Assembly (NCBI RefSeq): GCF_029024625.1
Contig: NZ_CP118953.1
Span: forward strand, 620,001-684,000
Source: Staphylococcus chromogenes
GTDB taxonomy: Bacteria > Bacillota > Bacilli > Staphylococcales > Staphylococcaceae
DNA: 64,000 nt
Direction of reading: 5' to 3'
Position numbers and translations under genes: made by a program. Shown piece after piece: positions 52,768 to 64,000 of this stretch (within the stretch, counting starts at the first letter, position 1; each line of letters starts with the position of its first letter). The notes beneath the pieces were generated by a model, which was not told where the DNA came from, searched no databases, and worked only from the letters and a program-made list of their open reading frames with translations.

Positions 52768-52883
52768 ATAAAAGTCGCTGAAAACGACAGCAAACATTTA
52801 ATAAAAAAGATTTCGAAAGTGTAAAATTTACTGTTGAAATCACGAAATGAATGTTTTAAACTTATAAAAGTCTTGTAAATAAC

Positions 52884-52912
52884 TTGTAAAGAACATTAAG
52901 TTGTGATAAGAT
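52884..52912 (+). promoter_or_regulatory. rrn promoter P2
   Basis: TTGTAA (52884-52889), 17 nt, TAAGAT (52907-52912). With P1 it makes the tandem arrangement usual for rRNA operons. Confidence 0.65.
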
Positions 52913-52929
52913 ATTCGAGACAAAAATGA

Positions 52930-52968
52930 ACATTGAAAACTGAATGACAATATGTCAACGTTAATTCC
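52930..52968 (+). other. 5' half of the 16S rRNA processing stem
   Basis: This leader segment is nearly complementary to 54633-54670 after the 16S gene, with a few mismatches over about 38 nt. Together they would form the long duplex cut by RNase III to free pre-16S. Between stem and gene lie two more hairpins, AGTACGT/ACGTACT and TGATTGG/CCAATCA. Confidence 0.7.
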
Positions 52969-53043
52969 AATAATTTTGAGTACGTAACGTACTTTCTAGA
53001 GTGATTGGCTGAACCAATCAACGAGCTATATCAAGCTTACTTC

Positions 53044-57798
<4,755 letters not shown>

Positions 57799-57829
57799 AT
57801 TTAGTTCATAAGGTGATGCTTGTGAAACA

Positions 57830-57854
57830 ATACTTACTATCTAGTTTTGAATGT
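57830..57854 (+). other. 3' half of the 23S rRNA processing stem
   Basis: Nearly complementary to 54692-54717 before the 23S gene; the duplex would be the RNase III processing stem of pre-23S. Confidence 0.7.
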
Positions 57855-57914
57855 ATAAACATTCATTTTACGAAGTGAAAACGTATGCGAACGTTTGTCA
57901 CGAAGTAAAAATTG

Positions 57915-58029
57915 TTTGGTGACAATAGCAAAGAGGTCACACCTGTTCCCATGCCGAACACAGAAGTTAAGCTCTTTAGCGCCGATGGTAGTCGGACTTA
58001 CGTTCCGCGAGAGTAGGACGTTGCCAAGC
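57915..58029 (+). rRNA. rrf: 5S ribosomal RNA
   Basis: About 115 nt. CACACCTGTTCCCATGCCGA and GAACACAGAAGTTAAGCTC are 5S hallmarks, and the ends TTGGTGAC/GTTGCCAAGC pair. Follows 23S by 116 nt; ends accurate to a few bases. Confidence 0.95.
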
Positions 58030-58039
58030 ATTTTATTAA

Positions 58040-58114
58040 TCCACAGTAGCTCAGTGGTAGAGCTATCGGCTGTTAACCGATCGGTCGTAGGTTCGAGTCC
58101 TACCTGTGGAGCCA
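58040..58114 (+). tRNA. tRNA-Asn (GTT)
   Basis: Full cloverleaf: acceptor TCCACAG/CTGTGGA, anticodon GTT at 58072-58074, T-loop GTTCGAGTC. CCA is encoded. Confidence 0.95.
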
Positions 58115-58115
58115 T

Positions 58116-58187
58116 GGCCCCTTGGTCAAGCGGTTAAGACACCGCCCTTTCACGGCGGTAACACGGGTTCGAGTCCCGTAGGGGTCA
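58116..58187 (+). tRNA. tRNA-Glu (TTC)
   Basis: Acceptor GGCCCCT/AGGGGTC, anticodon TTC at 58149-58151, T-loop GTTCGAGTC. The 3' CCA is not encoded (ATTT follows), so it must be added after transcription. Confidence 0.95.
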
Positions 58188-58193
58188 TTTTAT

Positions 58194-58269
58194 GGAGAAT
58201 TAGCTCAGCTGGGAGAGCATCTGCCTTACAAGCAGAGGGTCGGCGGTTCGAACCCGTCATTCTCCACCA
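58194..58269 (+). tRNA. tRNA-Val (TAC)
   Basis: Acceptor GGAGAAT/ATTCTCC, anticodon TAC in CCTTACAAG, T-loop GTTCGAACC. CCA is encoded. Confidence 0.95.
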
Positions 58270-58286
58270 TTTTTGAATTACATATC

Positions 58287-58370
58287 GGAGGGGTAGCGAA
58301 GTGGCTAAACGCGGCGGACTGTAAATCCGCTCCTTCGGGTTCGGCAGTTCGAATCTGCCCCCCTCCACCA
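58287..58370 (+). tRNA. tRNA-Tyr (GTA)
   Basis: 84 nt with a long variable arm, as expected for tRNA-Tyr. Acceptor GGAGGGG/CCCCTCC, anticodon GTA at 58321-58323. CCA is encoded. Confidence 0.95.
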
Positions 58371-58376
58371 TCTTAT

Positions 58377-58451
58377 TGGGCTATAGCCAAGCGGTAAGGC
58401 AACGGACTTTGACTCCGTCACTCGCTGGTTCGAATCCAGCTAGCCCAGCCA
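58377..58451 (+). tRNA. tRNA-Gln (TTG)
   Basis: Acceptor TGGGCTA/TAGCCCA, anticodon TTG in ACTTTGACT, T-loop GTTCGAATC. CCA is encoded. Confidence 0.95.
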
Positions 58452-58454
58452 TAA

Positions 58455-58527
58455 GAGCCATTAGCTCAGTTGGTAGAGCATCTGACTTTTAATCAGAGGG
58501 TCAGAGGTTCGAATCCTCTATGGCTCA
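58455..58527 (+). tRNA. tRNA-Lys (TTT)
   Basis: Acceptor GAGCCAT/ATGGCTC, anticodon TTT in ACTTTTAAT, T-loop GTTCGAATC. CCA is not encoded. Last tRNA before the terminator. Confidence 0.95.
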
Positions 58528-58533
58528 CTCATT

Positions 58534-58562
58534 GATCCTATCTTCGGATAGGGTCTTTTTTT
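58534..58562 (+). terminator. Terminator of the rrn-tRNA operon
   Basis: GATCCTATC and GATAGGGTC pair (one G-T) around a TTCG tetraloop, followed by seven T. A very stable terminator. Confidence 0.92.
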
Positions 58563-59005
58563 GGTTCTCTGTCAAACATGAAATTATTTATACATCAGTC
58601 CGATTTATTATAGAACCCTTTTTTGTTGCTTCTATACTTTTAACGGTGGGTGAGTTATTTACTCACCATTGTTTTGAATACTACAAAAGCGTACTAAGTA
58701 ACAAAGTTTTGTCACTTAGCATGTTATATCTTCACCAACCGACGTTGCCCCCTTTTTATACAGCCAATTTCTCAAAAAATATTTAATGTATAAACATTGT
58801 ATATTTTATACGTTACTAAAATGAATGAACACGAAAACATAGATATTCATTCAAAAAATGTCATATCAATAATTTTAAGCACACTTCCGCTATTTGACAC
58901 ACACTTGCGAATACAAAATGAAAGCTATATGATGATTTTAAGGCTTTAACACACGTGTGAGGGGAAAAGCGTGTCTTAATCTAAAATCACAAAGGGGTTA
59001 TACAT
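58563..59005. other. Intergenic region before rocF with two hairpins
   Basis: No supportable gene. Two compact hairpins are visible: GGTGAGT/ACTCACC around TATTT (about 58650-58668), followed by ATTGTTTT, and CTAAGT-ACAAA/TTTGT-ACTTAG (58693-58718). A TTGACA at 58894-58899 lacks a well-spaced -10. A CACACGTGTG palindrome lies about 58953. The rocF promoter is not clear. Confidence 0.5.
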
Positions 59006-59911
59006 ATGAATAAAACTATTGAAATTATTGGTGCACCTATAACATTTGGACAAAAAAAGCTAGGGGTTAATTTTGGACCTGATGCGATTCGCTATGCAGG
59101 GGCAGTGGAAAGGCTCAAAAGAATTGGGCACCGCGTCATTGACAGCGGAAATGTGCAAACACCAGAAATTGATTTAGAAAAATTTCACGCCCAACAAGAA
59201 GGTTTACAAAACTATGATGAAATTTTAGCATTTTCAAATGATTTAAAGGATAAAGTCTCAGATAGTATTAAAAATCAACATTTTCCGGTTATTTTAGGCG
59301 GTGATCATTCATTAGCGATTGGTTCTATTTCTGGAGTGAGTCAGCATTATAAAAATCTAGGAATTATTTGGTATGATGCACATGGGGATTTAAATTTACC
59401 TGAAGAATCTCCTTCAGGAAACGTTCATGGAATGCCTTTGCGTGTGCTTGCCGGTGAAGGTGAGGAGGCGCTTGTTCATTTAGGAGGGTTTGCACCTAAA
59501 GTAAAACCAGAAAATATTGTCTTAATTGGGATGCGCGATTTGGATTATGGGGAGCGCGCTTATATTAAGAAACATCAAATTAAAACGTATACGATGGCAG
59601 AAATCGATGAGATGGGTATTAAAAAGGTAATTCAAGAGACGATAGAATATCTGAAAGAACGTACAGATGGCATCCATTTGTCGTTAGATGTTGATGCATT
59701 AGATCCTGAAGAAACACCAGGAACAGGCACAAAAGTACTCGGGGGACTCACTTATCGTGAAAGTCATTTTGCATTGGAACAATTGCAAAAATCAGGGTTG
59801 GTTACTTCTATGGATTTAGTAGAGGTAAACCCTTTGTTGGATATAGGAAATAAAACTGCAGAGCAAGCTGTTGCATTATTAGGTTCATTCTTTGGTGAGA
59901 GTTTACTCTAA
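59006..59911 (+). CDS. rocF: Arginase
   Basis: Hydrolyses arginine to ornithine and urea. 301 residues. The manganese ligands are present: His101 in GGDHS, Asp124, His126 and Asp128 in DAHGD, and Asp228 and Asp230 in [16 protein letters not shown] at 235-241 is also conserved. AAAGGGG lies 10 nt before the ATG. It stands alone before the cdaA operon, as in S. aureus. The ornithine made could feed staphyloferrin A synthesis as well as proline metabolism (inference). Confidence 0.95.
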   Translation: MNKTIEIIGAPITFGQKKLGVNFGPDAIRYAGAVERLKRIGHRVIDSGNVQTPEIDLEKFHAQQEGLQNYDEILAFSNDLKDKVSDSIKNQHFPVILGGDHSLAIGSISGVSQHYKNLGIIWYDAHGDLNLPEESPSGNVHGMPLRVLAGEGEEALVHLGGFAPKVKPENIVLIGMRDLDYGERAYIKKHQIKTYTMAEIDEMGIKKVIQETIEYLKERTDGIHLSLDVDALDPEETPGTGTKVLGGLTYRESHFALEQLQKSGLVTSMDLVEVNPLLDIGNKTAEQAVALLGSFFGESLL

Positions 59912-59927
59912 TAATTTAACGTATTCA

Positions 59928-59966
59928 ACCTATTAGACGTTTAACCGTTTAATAGGTGTTTTTTTA
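59928..59966 (+). terminator. Terminator after rocF
   Basis: ACCTATTA-ACG pairs with CGT-TAATAGGT, each with one unpaired base, followed by GTTTTTTT. Confidence 0.8.
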
Positions 59967-59999
59967 TGTAAGAAAATGAATAGAACATTATTTTCATAT

Positions 60000-60028
60000 A
60001 TGACAGTGGCCGCAATGCTTGCTATAAT
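60000..60028 (+). promoter_or_regulatory. Promoter of cdaA-cdaR-glmM
   Basis: ATGACA (60000-60005), 17 nt, a perfect TATAAT (60023-60028) with extended TG (TGCTATAAT). Start point about 60035, giving a short leader before cdaA. Confidence 0.72.
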
Positions 60029-60063
60029 ATGGATTATGGGAATAGATTACCGGAGGAGATGCT

Positions 60064-60870
60064 ATGCAAATTTCTAACCTCTTTCAAAATTTAAGTACGC
60101 TTGAGGTCATTACAGGCATTCTAGATTTATTAATTGTATGGTATGTCATCTATCTCCTTATAACCGTATTTAAAGGAACTAAAGCAATTCAATTGTTAAA
60201 AGGGATTTTATTTATACTGGTAGGTAAAGGGATTAGTGAATATTTACAGTTAACAACGACTTCAAGACTTTTTGACTTAGTGATGCAATGGGGCTTTCTA
60301 GCCATTATTGTTATTTTTCAACCTGAGATTAGACGTGCGTTAGAACAACTTGGAAGAGGGAGTTTGTTCAAACGTTATGCGATGACATCTTCAGTTGAAG
60401 TACCTAAACTCGTTGAATCGGTGTCAAAAGCAGTCCAGTATATGGCTAAACGTCGTATTGGAGCTTTAATTGTCTTTGAAAAAGAGACAGGGTTACAAGA
60501 TTACATAGAGACTGGCATTCCGATGCATTCTGATATTTCACAAGAACTACTCACAAACGTCTTTATTCCTAATACGCCATTACATGATGGGGCGATGATT
60601 ATTCAAGGTGACAAAATTGCTACGGCTGCAAGTTACTTGCCTTTATCAGATAGTCCTAAAATTGCGAAAAGTTTAGGAACGAGACATCGTGCGGCTGTGG
60701 GTATTTCTGAAGTTTCTGATGCATTTACAGTTGTTGTCTCTGAAGAAACGGGCTCCATCTCCGTGACATTTGATGGTAAATTACGTAAAGATATTTCTGT
60801 TGAAGCTTTTGAAGAGTTGCTCACTGAACATTGGTTCGGATCACATTTTTCTAAGAAGGGCGTGAATTAA
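60064..60870 (+). CDS. cdaA: Diadenylate cyclase CdaA (DacA)
   Basis: Makes the second messenger c-di-AMP from two ATP at the membrane. 268 residues: three N-terminal membrane helices (about 15-90), then the DAC domain with DGA (175-177) and RHR (207-209), the two catalytic motifs. GGAGGAG is 5-7 nt before the ATG. Its stop is directly followed by cdaR, and the trio cdaA-cdaR-glmM is conserved in Firmicutes. Confidence 0.96.
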   Translation: MQISNLFQNLSTLEVITGILDLLIVWYVIYLLITVFKGTKAIQLLKGILFILVGKGISEYLQLTTTSRLFDLVMQWGFLAIIVIFQPEIRRALEQLGRGSLFKRYAMTSSVEVPKLVESVSKAVQYMAKRRIGALIVFEKETGLQDYIETGIPMHSDISQELLTNVFIPNTPLHDGAMIIQGDKIATAASYLPLSDSPKIAKSLGTRHRAAVGISEVSDAFTVVVSEETGSISVTFDGKLRKDISVEAFEELLTEHWFGSHFSKKGVN

Positions 60871-61803
60871 ATGTTTGAATCAAAATGGGGACTGAGATTT
60901 TTTGCATTTATTCTCGCACTGTTGCTCTTTTTATCAGTGAATAATGTATTCGGCGAATCTTTTAGCACAGATACTATATCAAATGATGGCAATAAAACTA
61001 TCAAAAACGTGCCTGTCGAAGTCATTAACAACAATAAAAATTTATATGTTTCAGGAGCGCCCGATAGTGTAGATGTAGAGTTGAGTGGACCTCAGTCTAA
61101 AATTTTACAAGCTCAAAAAGTAGAAGACTATAAGGTGACGCTCGATGTATCTGATGCAAAGACAGGGGACCAAACGGTGGACTTTCAAGTGAGAGGATTA
61201 GATAAAGATATCAATTATCGTGTCTATCCTAAAGAGGCAAATCTTTCTATAGAGAAAAAAGAAAGTAGAACAGTTACAGTTGAACCGAATACAAGCCCTT
61301 ATGCTGTCGATGCCAATTATATGATTAAGGAAGAATCTGTCTCACCACGAACTGTAAAAGTAGTAGGAGGCAAAGAACAACTTGATCGGATTGCGTTTGC
61401 AAAAGCAAGCTATACAAATGATGTAGGTATTTCCGAAAAGACGACCGCGCAAGCGAAAGTGGCAGTGTTTGATAAAAATATGAATAAACTTGATGTTCAA
61501 GTTGTACCCGCTTCAGTTGATTTGAGCGTGGATGTGGAACCTTATCATAAAAAAGTAAAAGTTAAAGTAACACGTAAAGGCAATCCTCAAGAAGGCACCT
61601 CTATTTCGGATGTCAGTCTAGATAATGAGACCATTGATATTTATGGCAATCGAAATGATTTAGAAGATATTGACGAAATTACCGGTCAGGTGGATGTCAA
61701 TAACGTTTCAGAAACGACAAAGAGGGAAGTTAAATTAGACTTACCACAAGGCGTAACTTATTCAAAACCATCAGCAGTGGAAGCGAATATTAAAGTAAAT
61801 TAA
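60871..61803 (+). CDS. cdaR: CdaA regulator CdaR (YbbR-domain protein)
   Basis: 310 residues: one N-terminal membrane helix (about 8-25) and an extracellular part made of about four YbbR repeats (for example VPVEVINNNKNLYVSGAP near 47 and the PYAVDANYMIKEESVSPRTVKVVG segment, broken, near 147). It binds CdaA and tunes c-di-AMP output. It starts immediately after the cdaA stop. Confidence 0.93.
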   Translation: MFESKWGLRFFAFILALLLFLSVNNVFGESFSTDTISNDGNKTIKNVPVEVINNNKNLYVSGAPDSVDVELSGPQSKILQAQKVEDYKVTLDVSDAKTGDQTVDFQVRGLDKDINYRVYPKEANLSIEKKESRTVTVEPNTSPYAVDANYMIKEESVSPRTVKVVGGKEQLDRIAFAKASYTNDVGISEKTTAQAKVAVFDKNMNKLDVQVVPASVDLSVDVEPYHKKVKVKVTRKGNPQEGTSISDVSLDNETIDIYGNRNDLEDIDEITGQVDVNNVSETTKREVKLDLPQGVTYSKPSAVEANIKVN

Positions 61804-61830
61804 TGATGAGATATAAAGGAGAAATGAATT

Positions 61831-63180
61831 ATGGGTAAATACTTTGGTACAGACGGTGTAAGAGGCGTTGCAAACCAAGAATTAACTCCAGAACTTGCAT
61901 TTAAACTTGGGCGTTATGGTGGCTACGTCCTTGCACATAATCAACATAAAGACCACCCACGTGTATTAGTCGGAAAAGATACGCGTGTTTCAGGTGAAAT
62001 GTTAGAACATGCGTTAATTGCAGGTCTTGTATCGATTGGTGCAGAAGTAATGCGATTAGGCGTCATTTCAACACCAGGTGTCGCATATTTAACAAGAGAG
62101 ATGGAAGCTGAATTAGGTGTGATGATTTCAGCCTCTCACAATCCTGTGGCGGATAACGGCATTAAGTTTTTTGGGTCTGACGGATTTAAGCTTTCAGATG
62201 ATCAAGAGAATGAAATAGAACAACTGTTGGATCAAGAGCATCCAGACTTACCACGTCCAACTGGAAATCAAATTGTCCATACCTCTGATTACTTTGAAGG
62301 GGCTCAAAAATATTTAAGCTATTTGAAATCGACAGTTGATGTCAACTTAGAAGGCCTCAAAATTGCACTAGATGGTGCACATGGCTCTACAGCTTCTTTA
62401 GCGCCATTCTTATTTGGTGATTTAGAAGCGGATACTGTGACAATTGGATGTAATCCAGATGGTTACAATATTAATGATGGTGTGGGTTCGACGCATCCTG
62501 AAACATTGGCAAAAACAGTTGTCGAATCAAAAGCTGATTTTGGTTTAGCTTTTGATGGTGATGGAGATCGTCTCATCGCAGTTGACGAACAAGGTCATAT
62601 TGTTGACGGGGATCAAATCATGTTTATCATTGGTCAAGAAATGGCGAAAAATCGTGAATTAAATGACAATATGATTGTTTCAACAGTTATGAGTAATCTC
62701 GGTTTTTATAAAGCATTAGAGCGTGAAGGCATTGCTTCTAACAAAACAAAAGTGGGAGATCGCTATGTCGTAGAAGAAATGCGTCGTGGAAACTATAATC
62801 TAGGTGGAGAGCAATCAGGTCATATCGTCATGATGGATTATAATACTACTGGTGATGGTCTTTTAACAGGGACTCAATTAGCTGCAGTTGTGAAACGCTC
62901 AGGTAAAAAATTAAGTGAGCTAGCCGCCCAAATGCAAAAATATCCACAGTCATTAGTCAATGTACGTGTAACAGATAAACATGGTGTGGAGGACAACCAA
63001 GATGTCCAAGCGATCATGCGCGATGTTGAAGAAGAGATGAATGGCGAAGGACGTATTTTAGTACGACCTTCAGGTACTGAACCATTAGTGCGTGTGATGG
63101 TTGAAGCAAAAACTGATGAAGATGCAGAACGTTTTGCACAAACAATCGCAAACGTCGTAGAAGAAAAAATGGGATTATAA
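61831..63180 (+). CDS. glmM: Phosphoglucosamine mutase
   Basis: Converts glucosamine-6-phosphate to glucosamine-1-phosphate for UDP-GlcNAc and peptidoglycan. 449 residues with the phosphoserine Ser102 in SASHNP, the metal-binding DGDGDR near 240 and the phosphate-binding [12 protein letters not shown] near 411. GlmM also inhibits CdaA in Firmicutes, which fits the shared operon. AAAGGAG is 9 nt before the ATG. Confidence 0.97.
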   Translation: MGKYFGTDGVRGVANQELTPELAFKLGRYGGYVLAHNQHKDHPRVLVGKDTRVSGEMLEHALIAGLVSIGAEVMRLGVISTPGVAYLTREMEAELGVMISASHNPVADNGIKFFGSDGFKLSDDQENEIEQLLDQEHPDLPRPTGNQIVHTSDYFEGAQKYLSYLKSTVDVNLEGLKIALDGAHGSTASLAPFLFGDLEADTVTIGCNPDGYNINDGVGSTHPETLAKTVVESKADFGLAFDGDGDRLIAVDEQGHIVDGDQIMFIIGQEMAKNRELNDNMIVSTVMSNLGFYKALEREGIASNKTKVGDRYVVEEMRRGNYNLGGEQSGHIVMMDYNTTGDGLLTGTQLAAVVKRSGKKLSELAAQMQKYPQSLVNVRVTDKHGVEDNQDVQAIMRDVEEEMNGEGRILVRPSGTEPLVRVMVEAKTDEDAERFAQTIANVVEEKMGL

Positions 63181-63183
63181 TAT

Positions 63184-63219
63184 AAAAGCAGTGAGCGTGT
63201 ATAGTGCTCACTGCTTTTT
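63184..63219. terminator. Bidirectional terminator between glmM and mtlD
   Basis: AAAAGCAGTGAGC and GCTCACTGCTTTT form a perfect 13-bp stem, with A and T flanks, between the convergent genes. Confidence 0.9.
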
Positions 63220-63235
63220 CTTTATCCGTATTTAA

Positions 63236-64000
63236 TTATAAAGCATGATAGGCTGATTCAATTTCTTGAGCGAGTGTTTTATTCACTTCGGCATGCTGCA
63301 TCAAAAATGTTTGCATGCCTTCTTCTTGTAATCGCTTGTTTTTCTCAATGGTTTCAGCATCATTCTGATCTGTATAATGTAATGCATACGCTGCTAGTTG
63401 TGTTAAAGCTGTATGCGGTTCGTTTTTAGCGTGTAAAGCTTTCAATGGTTTCATAATGCGATCATTTGGGCCTAATTTACGAAGAACTCCACGGCCTACA
63501 CGTGTAATATCATCAGATAAATAAGGATTTTGATAGCGTTCAATGATCGTCTCTCTATATGTTTTCATTGTGTCATTATCAAAATCAAACTGTGTAGTAA
63601 TATAGTTACTTGTTTCTTCAAGTACGCGTTCTAAACCTTTAAAAATCGACGTGTCGTTAATGGCTTCTAAAATCGTTGAATGATGAAAATATTGACCCGC
63701 ATAAGCAAGATAAGCATGACCAGTATTCACAGTGAGTAATTTTCGTTCAATATAAGGCGTTAAAGCTTCAACGTATTTAACCCCTTGTAATTTTTGACCA
63801 TACCAAGTGTCCGCTTCGATAACCCATTCATAAAATGGTTCAACTGTCACATCAAGTATATTTTCATTATGTTGAATTGGCACAATGCGGTCTACAGCTG
63901 CATTAGAAAAATGGATGTGTGTTTCAAATGGGCCAACTTCTGCTTCTAATGCACTTTGGAGTTGATCTGTCGCATTAATCGCATTTTCACAAGCGACGAC
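63236..64000 (-). CDS. mtlD: Mannitol-1-phosphate 5-dehydrogenase, N-terminus cut by window edge
   Basis: Open on the minus strand from base 64000 to the stop at 63236, giving the last 254 residues. VVACENAINATDQL and SNAAVDRIVPIQ near the cut edge and KLLTVNTGHAYLAYAG with the catalytic lysine are MtlD hallmarks. The enzyme oxidises mannitol-1-phosphate to fructose-6-phosphate with NAD. In S. aureus mtlD also lies close to glmM. An in-frame GTG at 63883 is internal, not the start. Confidence 0.92.
   Translation of the reverse strand, partial: VVACENAINATDQLQSALEAEVGPFETHIHFSNAAVDRIVPIQHNENILDVTVEPFYEWVIEADTWYGQKLQGVKYVEALTPYIERKLLTVNTGHAYLAYAGQYFHHSTILEAINDTSIFKGLERVLEETSNYITTQFDFDNDTMKTYRETIIERYQNPYLSDDITRVGRGVLRKLGPNDRIMKPLKALHAKNEPHTALTQLAAYALHYTDQNDAETIEKNKRLQEEGMQTFLMQHAEVNKTLAQEIESAYHAL

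Noticed and set aside
52530-52793. Minus-strand frame of 87 codons upstream of the rrn operon
   Set aside because: It covers the rrn P1 promoter and AT-rich DNA, has no binding site and an unremarkable phenylalanine/serine-rich translation.
57837-58371. Open frames over the 5S and tRNA genes, including one reading like annotation artefacts near 58150-58371
   Set aside because: They are antisense or sense reads of tRNA genes with no ribosome binding site; such frames are well-known false proteins.
58520-58786. 88-codon frame after tRNA-Lys
   Set aside because: It starts within the tRNA end and runs through the operon terminator; no ribosome binding site or family pattern.

Overview
The window is a stretch of core chromosome from a low-GC Gram-positive coccus, almost certainly a Staphylococcus. 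The markers are the staphyloferrin A genes (sfa) and their receptor genes (hts), the sdrM-sepA multidrug efflux pair, a tagatose-6-phosphate lac operon, the 16S rRNA, and gene order close to that of S. aureus. The sequence is clearly not S. aureus itself: lacC is missing from the lac operon, and the amaP/asp23 genes are not next to opuD2. An animal-associated species is possible, but I cannot name it from the sequence alone.

Layout. 1-4.5 kb: a truncated GNAT acetyltransferase on the minus strand, topB, and a purine permease gene behind a PurR-type operator. 4.5-18.9 kb: the S10-spc-alpha ribosomal protein superoperon (rpsJ to rplQ with secY, adk, infA and rpoA), with a structured leader, one odd hairpin between rplB and rpsS, and a strong internal promoter before infA. 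19-23.6 kb: the ECF vitamin-transporter energising module (ecfA1-ecfA2-ecfT), truA, and rplM-rpsI behind an L13-type leader. 23.7-30.5 kb: lacR and lacABDFEG with operator dyad, promoter and cre site. 30.5-35.1 kb: an MDR oxidoreductase, the betaine transporter OpuD2, a small possible Gls24-like protein and an MFS pump. 35.1-44.4 kb: the iron-repressed staphyloferrin A system, sfaD on the minus strand divergent from sfaABC-htsABC, with two Fur boxes placed directly on promoters. 44.4-52.5 kb: a SunI-like protein, a YdjM-like membrane protein, a UDP-sugar pyrophosphorylase homologue, a HlyIII-type protein, three drug-efflux genes and mrp. 52.7-58.6 kb: a complete rrn operon (16S-23S-5S) followed by six tRNA genes (Asn, Glu, Val, Tyr, Gln, Lys) and a strong terminator. 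59-64 kb: rocF, the cdaA-cdaR-glmM operon (c-di-AMP synthesis and peptidoglycan precursor supply) and a truncated mtlD.

How the genes work together. SfaC is thought to supply D-ornithine, SfaD and SfaB join it to two citrates, SfaA exports the siderophore, and HtsABC brings the ferric complex back. Hts has no ATPase gene here and presumably borrows FhuC. The lac genes import lactose as lactose-6-phosphate, cleave it and degrade galactose-6-phosphate through tagatose phosphates, but the kinase step (LacC) is not encoded in the operon.

I see no prophage, insertion sequence, CRISPR array or defence island. I did not find a clearly new biological system. The best leads are the lacC-less lac operon, the altered opuD2-sfaD interval with its small protein, the rplB-rpsS hairpin, and the Fur-box/promoter architecture.
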